Assembly: GCA_029054965.1 (NCBI GenBank) | Contig: JAIDEF010000243.1 | Coordinates: 1 to 6,929 of the forward strand | Direction of reading: 5' to 3' | Length of the DNA: 6,929 nt | Source: Eubacterium sp. | GTDB lineage: Bacteria; Bacillota; Clostridia; Oscillospirales; Acutalibacteraceae | Shown here: piece by piece, positions 1 to 5,820 of the stretch | Layout: every line of letters starts with the position of its first letter | Position numbering within the stretch: the first letter of the stretch is position 1 | Program-made: the position numbers and the translations under genes | Notes under the pieces: model-generated | Databases searched by the model: none | What the model saw: the letters and a program-made list of their open reading frames with translations, nothing else | Told to the model about the DNA's origin: nothing

Positions 1-237
1 GTTATATATTGTGTTGTAGGTTTTTTTATCATCTTCATCCATATGACGATAAAGATAATTATTGAGATTATCTTTATTTTCGGAATTCTGCTTATGACTC
101 GCCTCTGCCGTGTTTTCCTCAGTAGTAAAAACTCTGTCAACACCTAAGCTAAGCTTATAACCTGAGTACAAATCGCATAAGTTCAGAACTCCGATTATAA
201 TTACCAACACCAAAAAAGCATTTATAAATTTTCTCAT
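1..237 (-). CDS. N-terminal fragment of a membrane-anchored or secreted protein (runs off left edge)
   Basis: An open frame of 79 codons starts with ATG at 237 on the minus strand and is still open at base 1, so only the N-terminus is present. The start is supported by AGGTGAG a few bases upstream. The product begins MRKF, followed by a hydrophobic stretch at about residues 7-21, which fits an uncleaved signal anchor or a signal peptide. Next comes a polar linker rich in Asn, Glu, Lys and Ser (about 38-60). The visible part ends in the motif YLYRHMDEDDKKTYNTIYN (61-79). A Y-x-x-M/L-x-x-x-x-K-x-x-Y motif of this sort commonly precedes the catalytic region in extracellular transglutaminase-like proteins of Clostridia. 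That is a recollection of a family pattern, not proof, and the catalytic part lies outside the window. The coding region is well supported, but its function is undetermined. Confidence 0.72.
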   Translation of the reverse strand, partial: MRKFINAFLVLVIIIGVLNLCDLYSGYKLSLGVDRVFTTEENTAEASHKQNSENKDNLNNYLYRHMDEDDKKTYNTIYN

Positions 238-241
238 AATA

Positions 242-248
242 CTCACCT
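242..248 (-). promoter_or_regulatory. Ribosome binding site of the left-edge gene
   Basis: Read on the minus strand this is AGGTGAG, ending 4 bases before the ATG at 237, with GGAG also present slightly further upstream. It fixes the start of the partial gene. No convincing -35/-10 pair for the minus strand could be picked out in the AT-rich divergent region. Confidence 0.6.
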
Positions 249-293
249 GTTTCTCCGATAATTATTCATTACTTATTCGTAAAAATTTTTATG

Positions 294-322
294 TAGATAA
301 ATATTGAATTGTATGTTAGAAT
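294..322 (+). promoter_or_regulatory. Candidate extended -10 promoter for the HAD phosphatase gene
   Basis: TAGATA (294-299) and TAGAAT (317-322) are separated by 17 bp, and a TG dinucleotide at 314-315 makes the downstream box an extended -10 (TGTTAGAAT). Transcription would begin near 329, about 20 bases before the ATG at 349. This placement puts the possible earlier ATG at 304 upstream of the transcript. The -35 box matches the sigma-A consensus at only four of six positions, so the call is moderate. Confidence 0.45.
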
Positions 323-332
323 ATTTTAAAAG

Positions 333-339
333 AAAGGAA
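333..339 (+). promoter_or_regulatory. Ribosome binding site that sets the HAD start at 349
   Basis: AAAGGAA lies 9 bases before ATG 349. The in-frame ATG at 304 has no purine-rich sequence in front of it, so the site favours the shorter protein. Confidence 0.6.
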
Positions 340-348
340 CATAAAAAT

Positions 349-1173
349 ATGTCGATAAAATTAATAGCCACTGATTTAGACGGCACATTAATGTCGCCTG
401 ACCATATAACAATAACTGATTTCACTGTAAGTGCCTTAGAAAAAGCTCATAATAAAGGTGTTAAAATTGCAATTGCCACAGGCAGACCCCTTTTGCTGAC
501 TGATAATGTGACTGACCAGATTCCCTTTGCCGATTATGTAATTTATGCAAACGGTGCAGGAGTTTATGACCGAAGCCGTCGGAAAACACTGTGCTGTGAC
601 CTGATACCAAATAAAACTGCCATTGATGCAATCAGTCATTTTTTAAAACAAAAAGTATTTTTTGAGGTTTATATTAACGGCAAAAGTCATTATCAGACTG
701 AATGCATTGAGTTTTTCAACAACAACACTGATCTGCCTCAGGAATTCTTAGACCAGATTGAAGGGACAATGGATGCACACGATGATTTAATTGAATATCT
801 CGGTGACAGGGGCATTGAAAAAATTACACTTTATTCCTTAGAAGACAGACAGTATGAATGCTTTACTTCAAAAATGAAGGAGCTTAAATTAACCACCTCT
901 GTCAGCTTTGAAGGCTGCCTTGAGGGAACATCCCAAACAGCAAACAAGGGTACTGCCATTGCAAATCTGAGCAATGCATTAGGTATTACTGCAAACGAAG
1001 TAATGTGCTTTGGTGATGCAGGCAATGATATCCAAATGCTTGAGTGGGCAGAATTTTCCTTTGCCATGGACAATGGATCTGATGACTGCAAAGCCGCTGC
1101 AAAATTCACTGCACCTTCAAACGCAGAGGACGGAATTGCAAAAACAGTTAACAAATATATTAATAATATATAA
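349..1173 (+). CDS. Cof-type HAD-superfamily phosphatase (HAD-IIB)
   Basis: Predicted cytosolic Mg2+-dependent phosphatase of 274 residues, the usual length for the Cof/YidA group. All four HAD motifs are present: the nucleophile motif DLDGT (D9 nucleophile, D11 acid/base), T44 in the ATGR motif, K200 in the loop after the cap, and GDAGND (D223, N226, D227) for Mg2+. The cap domain (about 85-190) is of the C2 type that splits the Rossmann core. The C-terminal stretch with EDGIAKTV (260-267) is typical of Cof proteins. ATG 349 was chosen over the in-frame ATG 304 because it has a ribosome binding site, because MSIKLIATDLDGT is the normal family start, and because 304 lies upstream of the likely transcription start. 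Members of this group act on sugar phosphates, pyridoxal phosphate or a riboflavin-pathway intermediate. The sequence does not show which, so the substrate is left open. The gene appears to be transcribed separately from the redox operon downstream. Confidence 0.9.
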   Translation: MSIKLIATDLDGTLMSPDHITITDFTVSALEKAHNKGVKIAIATGRPLLLTDNVTDQIPFADYVIYANGAGVYDRSRRKTLCCDLIPNKTAIDAISHFLKQKVFFEVYINGKSHYQTECIEFFNNNTDLPQEFLDQIEGTMDAHDDLIEYLGDRGIEKITLYSLEDRQYECFTSKMKELKLTTSVSFEGCLEGTSQTANKGTAIANLSNALGITANEVMCFGDAGNDIQMLEWAEFSFAMDNGSDDCKAAAKFTAPSNAEDGIAKTVNKYINNI

Positions 1174-1201
1174 ATTAAAGTTAAATTCCATAAATCAACA
1201 C

Positions 1202-1230
1202 TTGAAACTGTGGGTTCAATTTAGTATTAT
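1202..1230 (+). promoter_or_regulatory. Strong sigma-A-type promoter of the three-gene redox operon
   Basis: TTGAAA (1202-1207), a 17-bp spacer, then TATTAT (1225-1230): each box matches the consensus at five of six positions with ideal spacing. Transcription would begin at about 1234-1238, giving a leader of roughly 45 bases before the TTG start at 1282. The -10 box directly abuts the ATG at 1231, so that ATG should not be in the transcript as a usable start. A short inverted repeat (TTGAA...TTCAA, 1202-1219) overlaps the -35 box and spacer, and a second (TATATG...CATATA, 1228-1247) overlaps the start point. Either could be an operator. Confidence 0.7.
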
Positions 1231-1266
1231 ATGAGTGCTCCCATATATATAGTTATGAAAATCGCT

Positions 1267-1272
1267 GGAGGT
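1267..1272 (+). promoter_or_regulatory. Ribosome binding site for the TTG start of the NuoE-like gene
   Basis: GGAGGT followed by 9 bases and then TTG at 1282. It is the only strong Shine-Dalgarno sequence near the beginning of this frame, and it identifies the unusual TTG as the start rather than ATG 1231 or ATG 1255. Confidence 0.75.
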
Positions 1273-1281
1273 AACGAAATT

Positions 1282-1755
1282 TTGGAGAAAAAAATTAATT
1301 TAAGTTTAATTGAGCCTGTTCTGACAGCACTTGCTGACAAGAAAGGCTCCTTAATAACAATACTGCAAAAAACACAGGATATTTACGGATATCTGCCGAA
1401 AGAGGCCATTTGCTTAATAAGCGAAAAAACAGGAATCGCTGAAAGTGAAATCATGGGCGTTGCTACATTTTACACGCAATTCAGACTTACACCCGTTGGC
1501 AAATATTTAATTATGCTTTGTCAGGGCACTGCCTGCCATGTTAATTCAAGCGAGCTGATTTTACAGACAATCAAGGATGAGCTTGGAATTGATGACGGTG
1601 AAACAACAGAGGATGGGTTATTCTCATTAAAGTGCGTTGCCTGTCTTGGCTGCTGCTCACTTTCACCGGTTATGATGATTAATGAGGATACATACGGCTC
1701 ATTGACTCCTGATAAAACAAAGAAAATTTTAAGAGAGTTAAGGGAGGCTGAGTAA
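1282..1755 (+). CDS. NuoE/HydC/HndA-like [2Fe-2S] subunit of a soluble electron-bifurcating NAD(P)H complex
   Basis: Small electron-transfer subunit of 157 residues when read from TTG 1282, close to the usual length of stand-alone NuoE-like proteins. An N-terminal helical region (about 1-70, with YGYLPKEA and GVATFYTQF) is followed by a thioredoxin-fold [2Fe-2S] domain. The ligands show the exact family spacing C-x4-C-x35-C-x3-C: C80, C85, C121 and C125, in the contexts LCQGTAC and CLGCC. Two extra cysteines (C118, C124) sit beside the second pair. The protein would pass electrons to or from the FMN of the next subunit in the cytosol. The TTG start has an ideal ribosome binding site, whereas ATG 1231 abuts the promoter -10 box. 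Starting there would add 17 residues with no family resemblance. The stop codon is one base before the next ATG, so translation of the two subunits is probably coupled. Confidence 0.93.
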   Translation: MEKKINLSLIEPVLTALADKKGSLITILQKTQDIYGYLPKEAICLISEKTGIAESEIMGVATFYTQFRLTPVGKYLIMLCQGTACHVNSSELILQTIKDELGIDDGETTEDGLFSLKCVACLGCCSLSPVMMINEDTYGSLTPDKTKKILRELREAE

Positions 1756-1756
1756 T

Positions 1757-3502
1757 ATGAAAATAGTTATCGGTGAAGGCTCCTGCGGTATTGCAGCAGG
1801 TGCCGAAAAAGTAAGAAAAGCGTTGCTTAACTGCAACCTTAACGGAGCAAAGCTGACTATCGCAGGCTGTATAGGTATGTGCTACCTTGAGCCGATTGTT
1901 GATATTTATGATGATAATGGTGATGTTAAAAGGCTTGTAAGAGTTACCGAAAAGGATGCTGAAAAAATTGCAGAATACGCTCAGACAGGCAACGAATCGG
2001 CAATTGCCGATTTGCTTGTAAGTGATGAGGACAAGGAATTTTTAGACAAACAGACACGTATTGCACTTCGCCGCTGCGGTATCATCAACCCTGAAAGCAT
2101 TGACGAATTTGTTGAAGCAGAGGGATATACCGCCCTTAAAAAGGCAGTTACAACAATGACACCTGAGGATGTTATTGACGTAATCAAGGTATCAGGACTT
2201 GCAGGCAGAGGCGGTGCAGGATTCCCCACATGGTTCAAATGGAATGCCGCAAGACAGAGTGAGGATGATGAAAAATATTTAATCTGTAATGCAGACGAGG
2301 GTGACCCGGGTGCATTTATGGACAGAGCTGTTATTGAGAGTGACCCCCACAATCTTATTGAGGGTATGCTAATCGGTGCATACGCAATTGGTGCAAAGAA
2401 CGCTGTTGTATATGTTCGTGCCGAATATCCACTTGCGATCAAAAGACTTGAAAAGGCAATTGAGGACGCAACCGAAAAGGGCTATTTAGGTAAAAATATT
2501 TTTGGTACGGATTTTAGCTGCACAATGACGATTAAGGCAGGTGCCGGCGCATTTGTATGCGGTGAGGAAACTGCACTTATCGAATCACTTGAGGGTCACA
2601 GAGGTATGCCAAGGCTTAAGCCTCCGTTCCCCGCTCAGAGCGGTTACTGGAGAAAGCCATCTAACATCAACAATGTTGAAACCTTCGCCAATGTTTCCTG
2701 GATAATAAACAACGGCGGCGAGGCCTTTGCCGCTATGGGTACTGAAGGCTCAAAGGGCACTAAGGTATTTGCCGTAACAGGCAAGGTGAAAAGAAGCGGT
2801 CTTGTTGAAATTCCTATGGGTAAAACCCTGCGTGATGTTATCTTTGACATTGGCGGCGGAATGAAGGGTGACAAGGCATTCAAGGCTGTTCAGATGGGCG
2901 GTCCGTCAGGCGGATGTATTCCTGCCCAGCTGATAGACACTGTAATTGACTACAAGGCGCTTGGTGCAACAGGCGCAATTATGGGCTCAGGCGGAATGGT
3001 TGTTATGGATGAAAGCACCTGTATGGTAGGTATGGCAAAATTCTTCCTTGACTTCACTGCCAAGGAAAGCTGCGGAAAATGCGTTCACTGCCGAATCGGC
3101 ACAACAAGAATGCTTGAGATTTTAACAAGAATTACCGAAGGCAAAGGCAAAGACGGCGATGTTGAGCTTCTTGAAGAGCTTTGCTATGGCATTAAAGACG
3201 GTGCACTCTGCGGACTTGGTCAGACAGCACCAAACCCCGTTTTAACTACAATCAAGTATTTTAAGGATGAGTACATAGCTCATATTGAAAATAAAACCTG
3301 CCCTGCAGGTGAATGCTCAAGCCTTATTGAGTATTCAATCATCGAGGATAATTGTAAGGGCTGTACTCTCTGTGCAAAAAACTGCCCTGTTGATGCAATT
3401 TCAGGCTCAGTTAAACAGCCGCACACTATTGACACTGACAAATGTATCAAATGCGGCAAATGTATTCAGAACTGTAAGTTCGGTGCAATCATAAGAAAAT
3501 AA
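1757..3502 (+). CDS. NuoF/HydB-like FMN- and NAD(H)-binding subunit with C-terminal 2x[4Fe-4S] ferredoxin
   Basis: Flavin-containing core subunit, 581 residues. Domains in order: a thioredoxin-like [2Fe-2S] domain (about 1-75; C10, C38, C42); the NuoF core with the NAD/FMN motifs GRGGAGF (150-156), GDPGAFMDR (182-190) and GAGAFVCGEETAL (262-274); an SLBB region (about 335-420); an N3-type [4Fe-4S] site (C439, C442, C445, C485); and a C-terminal ferredoxin with two CxxCxxCxxxC motifs (C533/536/539/543 and C563/566/569/573). C422, H509, C515 and C520 match, from memory of the Thermotoga HydABC structure, the zinc-binding set that holds the ferredoxin arm. This architecture is that of HydB/HndC and Bfu-family bifurcating subunits, not of respiratory NuoF, which lacks both end domains. 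AGGGAGG (1741-1747) gives a good ribosome binding site. Odd points are W159 where most relatives have Gly, and a missing cysteine in the N-terminal domain. Confidence 0.95.
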   Translation: MKIVIGEGSCGIAAGAEKVRKALLNCNLNGAKLTIAGCIGMCYLEPIVDIYDDNGDVKRLVRVTEKDAEKIAEYAQTGNESAIADLLVSDEDKEFLDKQTRIALRRCGIINPESIDEFVEAEGYTALKKAVTTMTPEDVIDVIKVSGLAGRGGAGFPTWFKWNAARQSEDDEKYLICNADEGDPGAFMDRAVIESDPHNLIEGMLIGAYAIGAKNAVVYVRAEYPLAIKRLEKAIEDATEKGYLGKNIFGTDFSCTMTIKAGAGAFVCGEETALIESLEGHRGMPRLKPPFPAQSGYWRKPSNINNVETFANVSWIINNGGEAFAAMGTEGSKGTKVFAVTGKVKRSGLVEIPMGKTLRDVIFDIGGGMKGDKAFKAVQMGGPSGGCIPAQLIDTVIDYKALGATGAIMGSGGMVVMDESTCMVGMAKFFLDFTAKESCGKCVHCRIGTTRMLEILTRITEGKGKDGDVELLEELCYGIKDGALCGLGQTAPNPVLTTIKYFKDEYIAHIENKTCPAGECSSLIEYSIIEDNCKGCTLCAKNCPVDAISGSVKQPHTIDTDKCIKCGKCIQNCKFGAIIRK

Positions 3503-3509
3503 GGAGGAG
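3503..3509 (+). promoter_or_regulatory. Ribosome binding site for the GTG start of the third operon gene
   Basis: GGAGGAG directly follows the stop codon of the preceding gene and lies 7 bases before GTG 3517. The alternative ATG at 3523 is 13 bases away, which is too far to be optimal, so GTG is preferred. The two choices differ by only two residues. Confidence 0.65.
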
Positions 3510-3516
3510 TAGTTAA

Positions 3517-5727
3517 GTGAATATGATTAACCTGACAATCAATGGTCAAGAGATTACTGCTCCTGCCGGCAGTACAATATTAGAAGCGGCAAAGACTAAC
3601 GGAATTTACATTCCAACCCTTTGCTATGATGAGGCAGTAGAAATTTATGGTGCCTGCGGTCTTTGCGTTGTTGAGGCTGAGGGTGTACCAAAGCTCCTTC
3701 GCTCCTGCTCTGCTAAAATCAGCGAGGGTATGGTTATCCATACCGAAAGCGAAAGAGTTATTAAATCAAGAAAAATTGCTATGGAGCTGCTTATGTCGGC
3801 TCACGACGGCGACTGTGTTGCTCCGTGCCAGCTCGCATGCCCTGCAAACACTGACTGCCAGGGCTATGTCGGTCTTATTGCCAACGGCAAATTTGACGAA
3901 GCGTTAAAGCTTATTAAAAATAAAATTCCGCTCCCTGCATCAATCGGCAGAGTTTGCCCGCACCCTTGTGAAAAGGCTTGCAGACGCGGAAAGGTTGAAG
4001 ATCCGATTAACATTGCTCAGCTTAAATTCTTTGCCGCTGATCTTGACTTAAAGGGCGACAGCTACCTGCCTGAATGCAAACCTGCAACAGGCAAAAAGGT
4101 TGCAATTGTAGGCGGCGGACCTGCAGGCCTATCAGCAGGACTTTATCTCAGAACACTCGGTCACGAGGTTACTGTTTTTGATATGATGGACAAAATGGGC
4201 GGTATGCTCCGTTATGGTATTCCGCAATACAGACTGCCCAAGGAAATCCTTGATGCAGAAATCAGCCTGATTGAAAAAACAGGTGTTCGCCTTGTTAACA
4301 ACTGTAAATTCGGCAAGGATATTACACTTGATATGCTTAAGAGTGTTAATGATGCTGTTATTCTTGCACCGGGTGCATGGAAATCAAGCCCTATGCGTGT
4401 TAAGGGAGAGGACACACAGGGCGTTTATGGTGGTATTGATTTCTTAAGAAGTGTTATTCAGGGTAATCCTGTAGAAATCGGTGACAAGGTTGCAGTATGC
4501 GGCGGTGGCAACACAGCAATGGATGCCTGCAGAACAGCGGTAAGACTCGGTGCAAAAGAGGTCTATGTAATCTACCGCCGTACCGAAAAGGAAATGCCTG
4601 CCGAGGAAATTGAAATTAAAGAGTCCAAGGAAGAGGGCGTTATCTATAAATTCCTTACCAACCCTGTTGAAATCCATAGCGAAAATGGTAAAGTGTGCGG
4701 TATGACACTGCAGCTTATGGAGCTTGGTGAGCCTGACGCATCAGGCAGAAGAAAGCCTGTTGCTATTGAGGGCCAAACTGAATATCTGCCACTCGACAGT
4801 GTAATTATGGCAATCGGCCAGAAGCTCGACAGCGGTGATTTTGAAAATGTTGTCGGCTTAACAGACAGAGGAACAATCAGCGCAGATGAAGATACCTTCA
4901 CCACAGATATTGACGGTGTATTTGCTATCGGTGATGCAACAAACAAGGGTGCATCCATTGCTATTGCCGCTATCGGCGAGGCTGACAGATGTGTTAAGGT
5001 TGTTGATGCCTACCTCAAGGGTGAGGAACTTGATTTAACACCAAAGTATATTAGCAAGCGTGACGAGGACAAAATTAATTTAAGCGGTAAAGAGCCTGTG
5101 GCAAGAATTAATGCCAAGGTGCTTGATGCTGAAATCAGACGCAATAACTTTGACGAGGTATCAATGGGTCTTGCAGTTGAAGAGGCTCAGAAGGAAGCAC
5201 AGCGCTGTCTTGAATGCGGCTGCCGTGAATACTTCAAATGCAAGCTGCTTTCAGTTGCACAGAGATACGACATCAACCCGGATAGATTTGCAGGCGAAAT
5301 GCCGCAGAAATATACAAGGGATGACAATGCATTTATTGAAAGAAACACTGCAAAATGTATTCTTTGCGGACTATGTGTTCGTTCCTGCAAAGAGGTTATG
5401 GACATCAGTGCAATCGGTCTTTTAGGACGTGGCTTCAAGACAAGTGTTTCACCTGCCTTCGCACTGCCGCTTGACCAGACAAAATGTACCAACTGCGGCT
5501 TATGTGTTAAGCTTTGCCCGACAGGTGCATTAACTGAAAAATCAAGCCTTGCAAAGCAGGTTCCTCTTAAAGAAGATTATTCAATCGAAACAATCACAGT
5601 TGACGGCAAGGAGTGTGAGCTGCTTGTTTCACGCTACAATGGTGAGGTTATCAGAGCGGTGCCGAATAATGACAATGCAAGACACTGTGGTCTGAGCCGA
5701 GAGGAATTAATCAAGCTTGTAAAATAG
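3517..5727 (+). CDS. Chimeric NuoG-ferredoxin / NfnB-GltD-like FAD-NADPH / [4Fe-4S] subunit (Stn/NfnABC-type transhydrogenase)
   Basis: Large iron-sulfur flavoprotein, 736 residues. Segments in order: a NuoG/HydA-type [2Fe-2S] domain with C36-x10-C47-x2-C50-x13-C64; a GltD/NfnB N-terminal Fe-S domain (about 95-175; C100, C104, C108, C114, then RVCPHPCEKAC with C147, C151, C155); an FAD Rossmann fold with GGGPAG (199-204); an NAD(P) Rossmann fold with GGGNTA (329-334) and the YRR triplet (353-355), usual for NADPH; an FAD-closing GVFAIGD motif (467-473); an RCLECGC cluster region (563-569, plus C575); and two [4Fe-4S] motifs (C614/617/620/624 and C657/660/663/667) as in HydA and FdhA. No H-cluster or molybdopterin catalytic domain follows. 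By known family behaviour, with its two operon partners it should interconvert NADPH, NADH and ferredoxin electrons. The 57-residue tail may be a relic of a molybdopterin-enzyme Fe-S domain. The alternative label as an isolated glutamate synthase small subunit is unlikely in this operon. Confidence 0.92.
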   Translation: MNMINLTINGQEITAPAGSTILEAAKTNGIYIPTLCYDEAVEIYGACGLCVVEAEGVPKLLRSCSAKISEGMVIHTESERVIKSRKIAMELLMSAHDGDCVAPCQLACPANTDCQGYVGLIANGKFDEALKLIKNKIPLPASIGRVCPHPCEKACRRGKVEDPINIAQLKFFAADLDLKGDSYLPECKPATGKKVAIVGGGPAGLSAGLYLRTLGHEVTVFDMMDKMGGMLRYGIPQYRLPKEILDAEISLIEKTGVRLVNNCKFGKDITLDMLKSVNDAVILAPGAWKSSPMRVKGEDTQGVYGGIDFLRSVIQGNPVEIGDKVAVCGGGNTAMDACRTAVRLGAKEVYVIYRRTEKEMPAEEIEIKESKEEGVIYKFLTNPVEIHSENGKVCGMTLQLMELGEPDASGRRKPVAIEGQTEYLPLDSVIMAIGQKLDSGDFENVVGLTDRGTISADEDTFTTDIDGVFAIGDATNKGASIAIAAIGEADRCVKVVDAYLKGEELDLTPKYISKRDEDKINLSGKEPVARINAKVLDAEIRRNNFDEVSMGLAVEEAQKEAQRCLECGCREYFKCKLLSVAQRYDINPDRFAGEMPQKYTRDDNAFIERNTAKCILCGLCVRSCKEVMDISAIGLLGRGFKTSVSPAFALPLDQTKCTNCGLCVKLCPTGALTEKSSLAKQVPLKEDYSIETITVDGKECELLVSRYNGEVIRAVPNNDNARHCGLSREELIKLVK

Positions 5728-5751
5728 TATTCAAATTATAGCTGATAGTAC

Positions 5752-5790
5752 AATAGGGCTGTTTCACAAAAGTGAAACAGCCCTATTTTT
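5752..5790 (+). terminator. Intrinsic terminator of the redox operon
   Basis: A perfect 16-bp stem (5752-5767 paired with 5772-5787) with an AAAA loop and a run of T at 5786-5790 that continues into AT-rich DNA. It begins 24 bases after the stop codon of the third operon gene. The hairpin is also 33 bases beyond the stop of the convergent minus-strand gene, but on that strand the sequence after the stem has no real T-run, so it is probably efficient only for the plus strand. Confidence 0.9.
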
Positions 5791-5820
5791 ATACTAAATC
5801 TAATCGAGATTAACATTCAG

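Noticed and set aside
304..348. Upstream in-frame ATG that would add 15 residues to the HAD phosphatase
   Set aside because: It has no ribosome binding site, lies upstream of the likely transcription start, and the added residues have no place before the conserved MSIKLIATDLDGT beginning.
831..1154. 107-codon open frame on the minus strand inside the HAD gene
   Set aside because: Antisense shadow of a gene with all catalytic motifs intact, with no independent support.
1174..1281. Riboswitch or other structured leader before the redox operon
   Set aside because: The predicted transcribed leader is only about 45 bases, with no strong hairpin or terminator-like element.
1981..2442. 153-codon open frame on the minus strand
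   Set aside because: It lies wholly inside the NuoF-like gene, whose protein motifs are unmistakable. The reverse frame has no ribosome binding site or recognisable motif.
3285..3494. Plus-strand out-of-frame reading over the ferredoxin end of the NuoF-like gene, considered as a frameshift
   Set aside because: The main frame runs without interruption through both cysteine motifs to its stop, so there is no frameshift and the other frame is a shadow.
1282..5727. Respiratory complex I (NADH-quinone oxidoreductase) operon
   Set aside because: No membrane subunits or other nuo genes are present, and the NuoF-like subunit has the extra ferredoxin domains of soluble bifurcating enzymes.
3517..5727. 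[FeFe]-hydrogenase or formate dehydrogenase catalytic subunit
   Set aside because: The protein ends soon after the two [4Fe-4S] motifs. No H-cluster cysteine motifs and no complete molybdopterin domain are present.
5797..5811. AATCT...AGATT inverted repeat after the terminator
   Set aside because: Only five pairs in AT-rich DNA, with no T-run and no position that suggests a function.
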